In this document: positions 8,497 to 16,645 of the stretch, piece after piece | Layout: each line of letters opens with the position of its first letter | Position numbering within the stretch: position 1 is the stretch's first letter | NCBI RefSeq assembly: GCF_038967635.1 | Contig: NZ_CP152413.1 | Location: 8,498,001-8,562,000 of the forward strand | DNA: 64,000 nt | Source: Bradyrhizobium sp. B124 | GTDB lineage: Bacteria; Pseudomonadota; Alphaproteobacteria; Rhizobiales; Xanthobacteraceae | Direction of reading: 5' to 3' | Made by a program: the position numbers and the translations under genes | The notes under the pieces: generated by a model | Database searches by the model: none | Seen by the model: only the letters and a program-made list of their open reading frames with translations | What the model was told of the DNA's origin: nothing

Positions 8497-10200
8497 ATGG
8501 CCGACGGACTTCGCAAGGGACTGACCAGCTATGGTGACGCCGGCTTCTCGCTGTTCCTGCGCAAGGCCTTCATCAAGGCGATGGGCTATTCGGATGACGC
8601 GCTCAATCGCCCGATCGTCGGCATCACCAACACCTGCAGCGATTACAATCCCTGCCACGGCAACGTCCCGCAGATTATCGAAGCGGTGAAGCGCGGCGTG
8701 ATGCTGTCGGGCGCGATGCCGTTCGTGTTCCCGACGATCTCGATCGCCGAGAGCTTTGCGCATCCGACCTCGATGTACCTGCGCAATCTGATGGCGATGG
8801 ATACCGAGGAGATGATCCGCGCCCAGCCGATGGATTCCGTGATCGTGATCGGCGGCTGCGACAAGACCCTGCCGGCGCAGCTCATGGCCGCCATCAGCGC
8901 CGATCTGCCGACCGTTGTGATCCCGGTCGGGCCGATGGTGGTCGGTCATCACAAGGGCGAGGTGCTCGGCGCCTGCACCGATTGCCGGAGGTTGTGGGGC
9001 AAGTACCGCGCCGGCGAGATCGACGATGTCGAGATCGAGGCCGTGAACGGTCGCCTCGCGCCGTCGGTCGGCACCTGCATGGTGATGGGCACGGCCTCCA
9101 CCATGGCCTGCATCACCGAGGCGCTCGGCCTCACGCTGCCGATGAGCGCGACGATCCCGGCACCGCATGCCGAACGCTTCCGCTCCGCGGAGGCAAGCGG
9201 CCGCGTCGCCGCCGAAATGGCGAAGACCAAGGGACCGAAGCCGAGCGAGATCCTGACACCGTCGTCGTTCCGCAACGCCCAGGTCGTGATGCAGGCGATC
9301 GGCGGCTCGACCAACGGGCTCATTCATCTGACCGCCATCGCCAACCGCTCGCCGCACAAGATCGACCTCGAGGCGTTCGACAAGCTTGGCCGCGAGGTGC
9401 CCGTGCTGGTCGACCTCAAACCGTCGGGCGAACACTATATGGAGCATTTCCATCATGCCGGCGGCGTGCCGAAGCTGATGGCGCAGCTCGGCGACCTCAT
9501 CGACCTCGATGCCAGAACCATCACCGGCCAGACCTTGCGTGAGGTTGTGGCCGGCGCGGAGGATGTGCCGGGGCAGGATGCGATCCGCTCCAAGGCGAAC
9601 CCGATCAAGGCCGAAGGCGCGATGGCGATCCTGCACGGCAATCTCGCGCCGCGCGGTGCCGTCATCAAGCAGTCGGCGGCGAGCGAGAGGCTCCTGCAGC
9701 ACACCGGCCGTGCCGTGGTGTTCGAGTCGGTCGAGGACATGACGCTGCGGGTCGACGACCCCGCGCTCGATGTGACCGCCGACGACGTGCTGGTGCTGCG
9801 CAACGCCGGCCCGAAGGGCGCCCCCGGCATGCCGGAGGCGGGCTACCTCCCGATCCCGAAGAAGCTCGCGCGCGCCGGCGTGAAGGACATGGTCCGCATC
9901 TCGGATGCGCGGATGAGCGGCACCGCGTTCGGTACCATCGTGCTGCACATCACGCCGGAGTCCGCCGTCGGCGGTCCGCTCGGTCTGGTGCGGAACGGCG
10001 ACATGATCCGGCTCGATGTCGCCAAGCGCAGCATCGATCTCCTGGTCGACGAGGCCGAGTTGCAGAAGCGTCGCGCGGCGCTGGCCCCCGCTGGCGCGCC
10101 GGATTGGGCCAAGCGCGGTTACGCGCATCTCTTCAACGAGACCATCCTGCAGGCCGACGAGGGCTGCGATTTCGACTTCATGCGCGCCAAGGGGAAGTAA
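8497..10200 (+). CDS. IlvD/Edd-family sugar-acid dehydratase
   Basis: This is a 567-residue dehydratase of the IlvD/Edd family, which converts aldonic acids (or dihydroxy acids) to 2-keto-3-deoxy acids with an Fe-S cluster. The three expected cluster cysteines are C53 (NTCSDYNPCHGN), C121 (GGCDKT) and C194 (GTCMVMGTASTM). The substrate-region blocks GGSTNGLIHL, GNLAPRGAVIK and ISDARMSGTAFGTIVLHI are intact. The ATG at 8497 follows a GGGAAGAGAAG purine run. It resembles L-arabonate dehydratase and related sugar-acid dehydratases more than housekeeping IlvD, and its neighbours (uronate dehydrogenase homologue, lactonase, TRAP) support a sugar-acid substrate. The exact acid is not determinable here. 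Confidence 0.93.
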   Translation: MADGLRKGLTSYGDAGFSLFLRKAFIKAMGYSDDALNRPIVGITNTCSDYNPCHGNVPQIIEAVKRGVMLSGAMPFVFPTISIAESFAHPTSMYLRNLMAMDTEEMIRAQPMDSVIVIGGCDKTLPAQLMAAISADLPTVVIPVGPMVVGHHKGEVLGACTDCRRLWGKYRAGEIDDVEIEAVNGRLAPSVGTCMVMGTASTMACITEALGLTLPMSATIPAPHAERFRSAEASGRVAAEMAKTKGPKPSEILTPSSFRNAQVVMQAIGGSTNGLIHLTAIANRSPHKIDLEAFDKLGREVPVLVDLKPSGEHYMEHFHHAGGVPKLMAQLGDLIDLDARTITGQTLREVVAGAEDVPGQDAIRSKANPIKAEGAMAILHGNLAPRGAVIKQSAASERLLQHTGRAVVFESVEDMTLRVDDPALDVTADDVLVLRNAGPKGAPGMPEAGYLPIPKKLARAGVKDMVRISDARMSGTAFGTIVLHITPESAVGGPLGLVRNGDMIRLDVAKRSIDLLVDEAELQKRRAALAPAGAPDWAKRGYAHLFNETILQADEGCDFDFMRAKGK

Positions 10201-10225
10201 CCGGCGGCGTTCGGCGTGGTAGCTG

Positions 10226-10239
10226 AATTGTCGATAATT
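10226..10239. promoter_or_regulatory. Candidate GntR operator, site 3 (degenerate)
   Basis: AATTGTCGATAATT differs by one base from the core of site 1 and lies 114 bases before the TRAP binding-protein start. It could cooperate with site 4, 65 bases away. Confidence 0.4.
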
Positions 10240-10290
10240 TCGGTGACGGAGCGCTCGATCGCGCCAGTGATGGTCTAATTCCTTCTGTTT

Positions 10291-10322
10291 TATTGACAAT
10301 CCCGCGGGACTGATGGGATGAT
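10291..10322 (+). promoter_or_regulatory. Probable dctP promoter with operator site 4
   Basis: TATTGACAAT (10291-10300) repeats the site 2 core and contains a consensus -35 TTGACA (10293-10298). Eighteen bases downstream is GATGAT (10317-10322), four of six matches to a -10. The TRAP operon therefore seems to have its own promoter under the same regulator as the dehydratase. Confidence 0.5.
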
Positions 10323-10353
10323 CGCGTCAATCAAAAACAGGGGGAACGTCGCG

Positions 10354-11355
10354 ATGGGCTATTCAGCCAGGATCGTCGGGATCGCCATGGCCGCGGCAGC
10401 GCTGCTGCTGACGGCGCGCGCCGGCGCGCAGGAGGTCAAGCACTTCCGCTTCGCCTATGACCAGCCGCGCAACACCGGCTATTCGGTCGCCGGCGATCTG
10501 TTCGCCGAGAAGCTCAAGGAATTGAGCAAGGGGACGATGATCGTCGACCAATATCCCGGCGCGCAGCTCGGCCAGGAGCCGCAGCTGCTGCAGCTCGTGA
10601 AATCAGGCGATATCGAGTTCGCGATCGTCTCTTCCGCCAACACGGCGACAATCTCGCCGCAGGCCGGCGTGATGTCGCTGCACTTCCTGTTCCGCAACGA
10701 TGCCCATGTGATCAAGGCGCTGGCGGACCCGCAGGTGTTCGACGCCATCAGGACGATGATCGACGAGACCGCGCAGGGCCTGCATGTGATCGGCACCGGT
10801 TCGCAGGGCGTGCGCCACATCTACAGCAAGAAGGAAATCCACAACGTCGGCGACCTCAAGGGCGTGAAGGTGCGGGTGCAGGCGACCGCGACCGAGGACA
10901 CCATGTTCCCGGCCTATGGCGCGCAGACGGTGCACATGCCGTTCGGCAGCGTCTACACCTCGCTGCAGACCGGCGTGGTCGACGCCGCCGAGAACAGCAT
11001 CAACGTCTATCTCGTCAACAAGCACTATGAGGTCGCGCCCGTGCTGTCGATCACCGAGCACGAGGCCAACAATGCCCTGCTGTTCGTCTCCGACAAGCTC
11101 TGGCAGAGCCTGTCCGCCGAGCAGAAGCAATGGGTGCAGGCCGCCGCCAACGAGGTCAGCGCCAAGGAGCCGCAGAAGGCCTTCGAGCTGGAGCGGAATG
11201 CGCTGACCAAGCTGAAGTCGTTCGGCGTCAAGGTGGTCGATGACGTGGACAAGAAGAGCTTCACCGCGATCGCCGATCCCTATCTCGACAAGCTCGCCAA
11301 GGAGCTCGGCCCGCATGCGGAGAAGATCAAGAACCTGATCCGCGCCATCAATTAA
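10354..11355 (+). CDS. TRAP transporter substrate-binding protein (DctP family)
   Basis: This 333-residue periplasmic binding protein starts with a signal peptide (GYSARIVGIAMAAAALLL ending TARAGA-QE). DctP family blocks include GAQLGQEPQLLQLVKSGDIEF, the DLKGVKVRVQ segment whose arginine normally pairs with the ligand carboxylate, and PFGSVYTSLQTGVVDAAENS. The ATG at 10354 has AGGGGG ten bases upstream; an in-frame ATG 12 codons earlier lies within the promoter and is rejected. TRAP carriers of this type import organic acids such as uronates and aldonates, which fits the enzymes upstream. Confidence 0.95.
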   Translation: MGYSARIVGIAMAAAALLLTARAGAQEVKHFRFAYDQPRNTGYSVAGDLFAEKLKELSKGTMIVDQYPGAQLGQEPQLLQLVKSGDIEFAIVSSANTATISPQAGVMSLHFLFRNDAHVIKALADPQVFDAIRTMIDETAQGLHVIGTGSQGVRHIYSKKEIHNVGDLKGVKVRVQATATEDTMFPAYGAQTVHMPFGSVYTSLQTGVVDAAENSINVYLVNKHYEVAPVLSITEHEANNALLFVSDKLWQSLSAEQKQWVQAAANEVSAKEPQKAFELERNALTKLKSFGVKVVDDVDKKSFTAIADPYLDKLAKELGPHAEKIKNLIRAIN

Positions 11356-11382
11356 AGCCCGGGTCGACGGGGAGCGCGAGCC

Positions 11383-11967
11383 ATGGCCATCGCCGACAGA
11401 CTGGTGCTGCAACGGCAGCGGCATCTGAAATGGCGGGCGCTGGATCGGCTCGAGCTGATCCTGATGATGCTGTGCGGCCTGTTGTGCTTCGGCTTCTCGC
11501 TCTCGGTCACCGCCGACATCGTCACCCGCACCATCGGTCATCCCTGGCTGTGGCTGCAGGAGGTGACCTCGACGCTGTTCATCTACGCGATCTTCGTTGG
11601 CGCTGCGGTCGCGACCAGGCGCAACGACCATCTCTATCTAACCGCGCTTTCGGAGGCGATGCACGGCAGGTCGCGGCTGGTCGTCGAGATCGTCATCCGC
11701 CTGGTGGTGCTGGGCGTCGCCTTTTGCCTGGTCCGGTACGGCTATCAAAATTACCTTCGCGGCTTCGGTAGCTTCCGGCTGCCGTCCGGAACGCCGATCG
11801 CATCGCTCTATGCGGTGATTCCACTGTCCGGCATCTTGATCGGCCTGTTCACGGTCGAGCAGCTCGTCAACGGCATCCGCAACGGATTTGAGCATCCGGA
11901 GCCGCCGGACGAGGATCTTGCGATTCCCGCGATCAACACCAGTGCGACCACGGGAGTGCAGCCGTGA
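11383..11967 (+). CDS. TRAP transporter small permease (DctQ family)
   Basis: This 194-residue membrane protein has four hydrophobic helices: LILMMLCGLLCFGFSLSV, the LQEVTSTLFIYAIFVGAAVA helix after the typical WLWLQEV, the IVIRLVVLGVAFCLV helix and the LYAVIPLSGILIGLF helix. It would scaffold the large permease in the inner membrane. A GGGGAG site precedes the ATG at 11383. The C-terminal tail is longer and more acidic than usual. The stop overlaps the next start. Confidence 0.92.
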   Translation: MAIADRLVLQRQRHLKWRALDRLELILMMLCGLLCFGFSLSVTADIVTRTIGHPWLWLQEVTSTLFIYAIFVGAAVATRRNDHLYLTALSEAMHGRSRLVVEIVIRLVVLGVAFCLVRYGYQNYLRGFGSFRLPSGTPIASLYAVIPLSGILIGLFTVEQLVNGIRNGFEHPEPPDEDLAIPAINTSATTGVQP

Positions 11968-13304
11968 GTGCACCGGTCGTGCTGGTGTTGATGTCGTCCT
12001 GCTTCCTGTTCTTCGGTTATCTCGGTGTGCCGGTGCCGTTCTCGCTGATGGCGGGCGTGTTCATCGGCGCGGCGCTGTCGGATGTGTCGCTGGCCGCGAT
12101 CATCCAGAAGATCTTTGACGGCATCGATTCCGAGGCGCTGCTGGCGATCCCGTTCTTCCTGCTGGTCGGCGAACTCATGAGCTCGGCGAATGTCGTGGTC
12201 CGCATTGCCAATTTGTCGGTCTCGCTGGTCGGTCACATCAGGGGCGGGCTGTCGCAGGTCGTCGTCGTGTTCAGCATGTTCTTCTCGGAAATGTCGGGCT
12301 CGACCACGGCCGATGTCGCCGTGATGAGCCGGGCACTCGGCGGGCCGATGCGGCGCGAAGGCTACGAGCCGGCCTTCATCGCCGCGATCATCGCCTCGGC
12401 CTCGACGATCGCGGCGCTGGTGCCACCGAGCATCACGGCGGTGGTCTATGGTGCGGTCGGCAACGTCTCGATCGCCGGCCTGTTCATGGCGGGCGTGGTC
12501 CCCGGCCTGATGATCGGCTTCGGGCTGATGATCTATTGCTACTTCTTCGGCCCGTCAGGACTGCGCAAGCCGCGGGCGCCGCTGCGCCAGATCGCGTTCG
12601 CCGCCGGCGACGCCGCGCTGCCGCTGATGATCCCGGTGATCCTGCTCGGCGGCATCCTGACCGGCTGGTTCACGCCGACCGAGGCCGGCGTGGTCGCGGT
12701 CGCCTACATCATCCTCGTCGTGATCCCGGCGCTGAACCGCGGGCACCTGAAAAAGATCCCGTATGACTTCTGCCTGGCCGGTCTGATCTTCTCGCTGCCG
12801 CTGATCACGATCGGCGCGGCGAACGCGTTCGGCTGGATGCTGGCCTATCTGCGCGGCGCCATCTACATCGCCGACTGGATCACCTCGATCGCCGGCAACG
12901 ATCCGCACCTCATCATGCTGCTGATGGTGCTGCTGTTCACCGTGGTCGGCGACTTCATCGAGCCGGTGCCGACCATCATCATCTTCATGCCGCTGGTGAA
13001 CGCGCTGACCCAGGCAGGCGACATCAATGGCGTGCATATGGGCGTCGTGCTGATCGCGACGCTGGCCTTCGGCCTGATCACGCCGCCCTACGGGCTCGTG
13101 CTGCTGATGGCCTCGAAATTCGTCGGCATCAGCTTTGCAAAAGCGCTGCGGGCGGCGCTGCCGATCTACGTCGTGTTCCTGGTCACGATCTGCTTCACGA
13201 TCTATTTTCCGAAGGTCGTGCTGTGGCTGCCGAAGCAGGTGATCCCGGAATCGGTCGGTTGCTTCAAGGCACCCGGCGGCACCGAATACATCTGCCCGAA
13301 TTAG
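11964..13304 (+). CDS. TRAP transporter large permease (DctM family)
   Basis: This 446-residue inner-membrane protein has about 12 hydrophobic segments and carries out sodium-coupled transport of the bound acid. The start is a GTG that overlaps the dctQ stop by four bases (GTGA), a sign of translational coupling. DctM landmarks are FFLLVGELMSSANV, MSGSTTADVAVMSRALGGPM, ASASTIAALVPPSI and GWFTPTEAGVVAVAY. It completes the TRAP operon, which begins at 10354. A short C-terminal extension (ESVGCFKAPGGTEYICPN) follows the last helix. Confidence 0.95.
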   Translation: MSAPVVLVLMSSCFLFFGYLGVPVPFSLMAGVFIGAALSDVSLAAIIQKIFDGIDSEALLAIPFFLLVGELMSSANVVVRIANLSVSLVGHIRGGLSQVVVVFSMFFSEMSGSTTADVAVMSRALGGPMRREGYEPAFIAAIIASASTIAALVPPSITAVVYGAVGNVSIAGLFMAGVVPGLMIGFGLMIYCYFFGPSGLRKPRAPLRQIAFAAGDAALPLMIPVILLGGILTGWFTPTEAGVVAVAYIILVVIPALNRGHLKKIPYDFCLAGLIFSLPLITIGAANAFGWMLAYLRGAIYIADWITSIAGNDPHLIMLLMVLLFTVVGDFIEPVPTIIIFMPLVNALTQAGDINGVHMGVVLIATLAFGLITPPYGLVLLMASKFVGISFAKALRAALPIYVVFLVTICFTIYFPKVVLWLPKQVIPESVGCFKAPGGTEYICPN

Positions 13305-13316
13305 CGAGCCCGGTTC

Positions 13317-14108
13317 CTACTTCGTCTTGCTGGTGAACTTCTTCACGGCGACGCGGAAATCCTCGGTATGCATCGACGTGATGATCTTGTGCTCCTCGGC
13401 ATCGAGCTGCTGCTTGGTCGGCGTGGTGGCCGCCTGATAGACCAGCGACTTGGTTCCCGCGATCGCGGCGGGCGGATTTTTCGCCAGGCGCTCGGCGAGC
13501 TGTCGGGTGGCGGCCTTCAGCTCGGTCGCGGGGACGGTCTTGACGACCAGTCCCCATTCATAGGCCTGCTGCGCGGTGAAGCCATCCTCCGCAAGGAAAA
13601 TCTGCAGCGCGCGACGGGTCCCGACCGTGCCGACGATGCCGACCGTGCTGCCGCCGTCGGGCGATACGCCAATCTTGGCATAGGCGGGCGTGAAGCGGGC
13701 ATCCTCCGCGGCGATACACAGGTCGGTCACGAAGGCGAGGCCCATGCCGGCGCCGGCCGCCGAACCGTGCACGCTGGACAGCACGATCTTCGGCATCCGC
13801 CGAACCGTCTCGATGAAGGCATGGTAGTGATGAAGCATCTCGCCGACCACGGGCGCGACGTTGTTGGCTTCGGTCGCAGCACCGATGGTTTGCAGATCGC
13901 CGCCGGCGCAGAAGGCGCGGCCTTCGCCCTCGATGACCAGCACGCGGACGTCCTTGTTGGCTTCGACCTCGGCGCCGAGCTGTTCGAGCCTTTTTGCGAT
14001 CGTCATGTCGATGGCGTTGAACGCGGCCGGCCGGTTCAGCGTGATGGTCGCGATGGCGCCGTCGATGCGGAGCAAGGCGGGGTCGTTGGGGGAGGCGGGA
14101 TCGGGCAT
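13317..14108 (-). CDS. Enoyl-CoA hydratase/isomerase family protein
   Basis: This 263-residue crotonase-fold enzyme binds acyl-CoA in the cytoplasm. The oxyanion-hole regions are visible as GEGRAFCAGGDLQ and SVHGSAAGAGMGLAFVTD, followed by ARFTPAYAKIGVSPDGGST. A catalytic glutamate at the usual hydratase position (GMGLAFVTDLCIA here) is not obvious, whereas the D of GVSPDGGST is kept, so isomerase activity is as likely as hydratase. CCAAGGTCC precedes the ATG. It is convergent with the TRAP operon and has no catabolic partners beside it. Substrate is unknown. Confidence 0.9.
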   Translation of the reverse strand: MPDPASPNDPALLRIDGAIATITLNRPAAFNAIDMTIAKRLEQLGAEVEANKDVRVLVIEGEGRAFCAGGDLQTIGAATEANNVAPVVGEMLHHYHAFIETVRRMPKIVLSSVHGSAAGAGMGLAFVTDLCIAAEDARFTPAYAKIGVSPDGGSTVGIVGTVGTRRALQIFLAEDGFTAQQAYEWGLVVKTVPATELKAATRQLAERLAKNPPAAIAGTKSLVYQAATTPTKQQLDAEEHKIITSMHTEDFRVAVKKFTSKTK

Positions 14109-14329
14109 TTTTGAGGACCTTGGGCTTGTTATTTCCGGACATTTAAGGCCTTGGCGGGAGCCGTGGCAATCCGGCAGGGGCCTGGAGGCGGCTTTCGGGT
14201 GCCCAGATTTGCCCGGGACCCCCTTGCATCAGCGCGAGCCATGGGGCCAAATAGCGCGCGCCTTCGGTACGCAGACACGAGCGCTGTGGTGACGGGGCAC
14301 GCAAGCTAACATCGACAAGAGGAAACGGG

Positions 14330-14371
14330 ATGGGTCACTCCTGCTCGCGCGTATTTGGGTTGTTCCGATGA
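14330..14371 (+). CDS. Possible 13-codon leader peptide coupled to the flavoprotein reductase
   Basis: An ATG at 14330 is preceded by a good Shine-Dalgarno sequence (AAGAGGAAACGGG) and encodes MGHSCSRVFGLFR. Its TGA (14369-14371) overlaps the ATG of the downstream reductase (14368-14370) as ATGA. The reductase itself has no visible ribosome binding site, so the short frame may load ribosomes by translational coupling. No known leader family matches. The peptide might be a chance frame, but the ribosome site plus exact overlap argue otherwise. Confidence 0.45.
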   Translation: MGHSCSRVFGLFR

Positions 14372-15591
14372 CAGGCTCGGTCATCATCGTCGGCGCCGGA
14401 CATGCCGGCTTCCAGCTCGCGGCGTCGCTGCGCCAGGCCGGCTTTGCCGAGCGCATCGCCCTGCTCAATGACGAGGGCCATTTGCCGTACCAGCGGCCGC
14501 CTTTGTCGAAGGCCTATCTGAAGGGGACCGGCGGGCCCGAGACCCTGATGTTCCGGCCCGACAAGTTCTACCAGGACAACAAGATCGAGCTGATCACCGA
14601 TCGCGCCCATGCGGTCGACCGCAACGCGCGGAAAGTGGCGCTGGCCTCCGGCACCTCGCTCGACTACGGCCACCTGGTGTTCGCGACCGGCGCGCGGAAC
14701 CGGCTGCTCGATATTCCCAACGCGAAGCTCGACGCGGTGCGCTACCTGCGCATCCTCGACGAGAGCCAGGCGCTGCGCGACCTGCTCGCACCCGGCATGC
14801 GCGTCGTGGTGATCGGCGCGGGCTTCATCGGGCTCGAGTTCGCGGCCACCGCGCGAGCCAAGGGCCTCGAGGTCGACGTGGTCGAGCTCGCCTCGCGCGT
14901 GATGGCGCGGGCGGTGACCGCGGAGATCTCCGAGTTCTCGCAGGCGCGCCACGGCGCGGCCGGCATCCGGATCCACCTCGGTGTGCAGGTCACGGCGATC
15001 GAGGCCGATGGCGCCAAGGTCACCGGCGTCAGCCTGAGCAACGGCACGCATATCCCGGCCGATCTCGTCGTGGTCGGCGTCGGCGTGCTGCCGAATGTCG
15101 AGCTCGCCGCGGAGGCCGGGCTGCCGGTCGCATCGGGCGTCATCGTCGACGAGCATCTTTTGACCGCGGATCCGAATATTTCCGCGATCGGCGATTGCGC
15201 GCTCTACACCAGCAAGCGCTTCGGCGGATCGCTGCGGCTGGAGTCGGTGCAGAACGCGACCGACCATGCGCGCTGCGTGGCGGCGCGGCTGACTGGCAAG
15301 ACCGAGGTCTATGATGGCCTGCCGTGGTTCTGGAGCGACCAGGGCCCCGACAAGCTGCAGATGGCGGGTCTTACCACCGGCTACGACCGCGTCGTGGTGC
15401 GCGGCGACCGCGCGCAGGGCGCGTTCTCGGCGTTCTGCTATCGCGGTGACAGGCTGCTCGGCATCGAGTCGGTCAATCGCGCCGGCGATCACATGTTCGG
15501 CCGCCGGCTGCTCGGCGCCGGAGGCTCGATCACGCCGGAGCAGGCGGCTGATGCGAGCTTTGATTTGAAGAGTGCGCTGGCGCAATTGTAG
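14368..15591 (+). CDS. FAD-dependent ferredoxin reductase (putidaredoxin/rhodocoxin reductase type)
   Basis: This 407-residue flavoprotein of the pyridine-nucleotide disulphide reductase fold would pass electrons from NAD(P)H to a [2Fe-2S] ferredoxin, often for a P450 or Rieske oxygenase. The FAD loop is GAGHAG (residues 9-14), the NAD(P) loop is GAGFIG (150-155), and the second FAD block is ISAIGDCALY. The P-Y-Q-R-P-P-L-S-K segment near residues 40-48 is diagnostic of this family. No ferredoxin gene or oxygenase is adjacent. The nearest P450 that could use it is at 33004-34227. The start overlaps a short leader frame as ATGA. Confidence 0.93.
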   Translation: MTGSVIIVGAGHAGFQLAASLRQAGFAERIALLNDEGHLPYQRPPLSKAYLKGTGGPETLMFRPDKFYQDNKIELITDRAHAVDRNARKVALASGTSLDYGHLVFATGARNRLLDIPNAKLDAVRYLRILDESQALRDLLAPGMRVVVIGAGFIGLEFAATARAKGLEVDVVELASRVMARAVTAEISEFSQARHGAAGIRIHLGVQVTAIEADGAKVTGVSLSNGTHIPADLVVVGVGVLPNVELAAEAGLPVASGVIVDEHLLTADPNISAIGDCALYTSKRFGGSLRLESVQNATDHARCVAARLTGKTEVYDGLPWFWSDQGPDKLQMAGLTTGYDRVVVRGDRAQGAFSAFCYRGDRLLGIESVNRAGDHMFGRRLLGAGGSITPEQAADASFDLKSALAQL

Positions 15592-15592
15592 G

Positions 15593-15717
15593 CGTCGTCC
15601 CGGCGAAAGCCGGGACCCATACTCCGCGGCGGTCATTGGCGGAGATGAACGCAGTCACTATGCGCGTGTCTGTTTCTACGGCCGGCGGTTATGGTTCCCG
15701 GCCTTCGCCGGGACGAC
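15593..15717. repeat. Palindromic intergenic repeat, family A (copy 4), invading a coding end
   Basis: Left arm 15593-15620 begins two bases after the reductase stop. The right arm (15687-15717) contains the last nine codons and the stop of the convergent sugar kinase. Both arms carry the CCCGGCGAAGGCCGGGA core. Confidence 0.88.
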
Positions 15718-16624
15718 TCGGGGAGAGAATAGCGGCCACCTCCTGCGCCGTCGGCATCGACGGCGCTGCGCCCATCCGTTGCACGCAAATCGAGGCGGCA
15801 ATGTTGGCGTAGGCCAGGGCGTCGCCGAGCGGCTTGCCGATGGCGAGCTGCGAGGCGAGGGCGCCGACGAAGCAATCGCCGGCGCCTGTGGTGTCGACGG
15901 CCTTGACCTCGCGTCCAGGCACGAGCAGCGGTTGGTCGTCGACCAGCGCCAGCACGCCGCGCTTGCCGAGCGTGACGCAGACGATCTTGCCACGCCCCAA
16001 GGTTCGTGCCGCCTCGGCGAAGCGGGATGGGTCGTCGCTGTCGCGCAGCTCCGCTCCGGTGAGCAGGCCAAGCTCGGTCTCGTTGAGGATCAGGACATCG
16101 ACGAGATCGAGCAGCGCCTTGTCGGCCGGTTTGGCCGGTGCCGGATTGAGGATCGTGGTGGCGCCGGCGGCGCGGGCGCGGCTGAAGAATGCGGCGATCG
16201 TCGGCAGCGGGATCTCGAACTGGCTGACCGCGACGTCACCCTTCGCAAGCACGGGCGCTGCGACATCATCGGCATCGACCAGCCCGTTGGCGCCGGGCAC
16301 GACGACGATCGTGTTGTCGGCATTGGCAAGCGTGATGATCGCTGTGCCCGAATGCGCGCTGCCGGTGTCCTTGACGAAGCTGAGATCGACGCCTTGCGCG
16401 GCAAGGAAGGTTCTCAGCTCCTTGCCGAACGCATCGGCGCCGAGCCGGCCGACCAGCGTGGTCGGCACGCCCTGCTTGGCCGAGGATATCGCCTGGTTGG
16501 CGCCCTTGCCGCCGGGAAAATACAGCACGGCCTCGCCGGCGACGGTCTCGCCGATCCGCGGATGGCGCTCGGCGGTCGCCACCACGTCCATATTGATGCT
16601 GCCGGCGACGAAGACGCGCCCCAT
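15689..16624 (-). CDS. PfkB-family carbohydrate kinase (ribokinase-like)
   Basis: This 311-residue sugar kinase has the first PfkB signature around YFPGGKGANQAISSAKQG and the second at VDTTGAGDCFVGALASQL, with the catalytic aspartate in GAGD. It would phosphorylate ribose or a similar sugar or nucleoside with ATP. The ATG at 16624 (MGRVFVAGSINMD) fits the family start and has GGAGTGG upstream; a GTG four codons earlier is possible. The last residues (RPGEGREP) come from a palindromic repeat arm, so the native C-terminus has been replaced or extended. It lies 21 bases downstream of another PfkB kinase and is probably co-transcribed with it. Confidence 0.92.
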   Translation of the reverse strand: MGRVFVAGSINMDVVATAERHPRIGETVAGEAVLYFPGGKGANQAISSAKQGVPTTLVGRLGADAFGKELRTFLAAQGVDLSFVKDTGSAHSGTAIITLANADNTIVVVPGANGLVDADDVAAPVLAKGDVAVSQFEIPLPTIAAFFSRARAAGATTILNPAPAKPADKALLDLVDVLILNETELGLLTGAELRDSDDPSRFAEAARTLGRGKIVCVTLGKRGVLALVDDQPLLVPGREVKAVDTTGAGDCFVGALASQLAIGKPLGDALAYANIAASICVQRMGAAPSMPTAQEVAAILSPSRPGEGREP

Positions 16625-16645
16625 GCCCAATCCCACTCCGTCCTG

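Noticed and set aside
15593..15717. CRISPR-like repeat
   Set aside because: There are two inverted arms, not direct repeats with spacers, and no cas genes are present.
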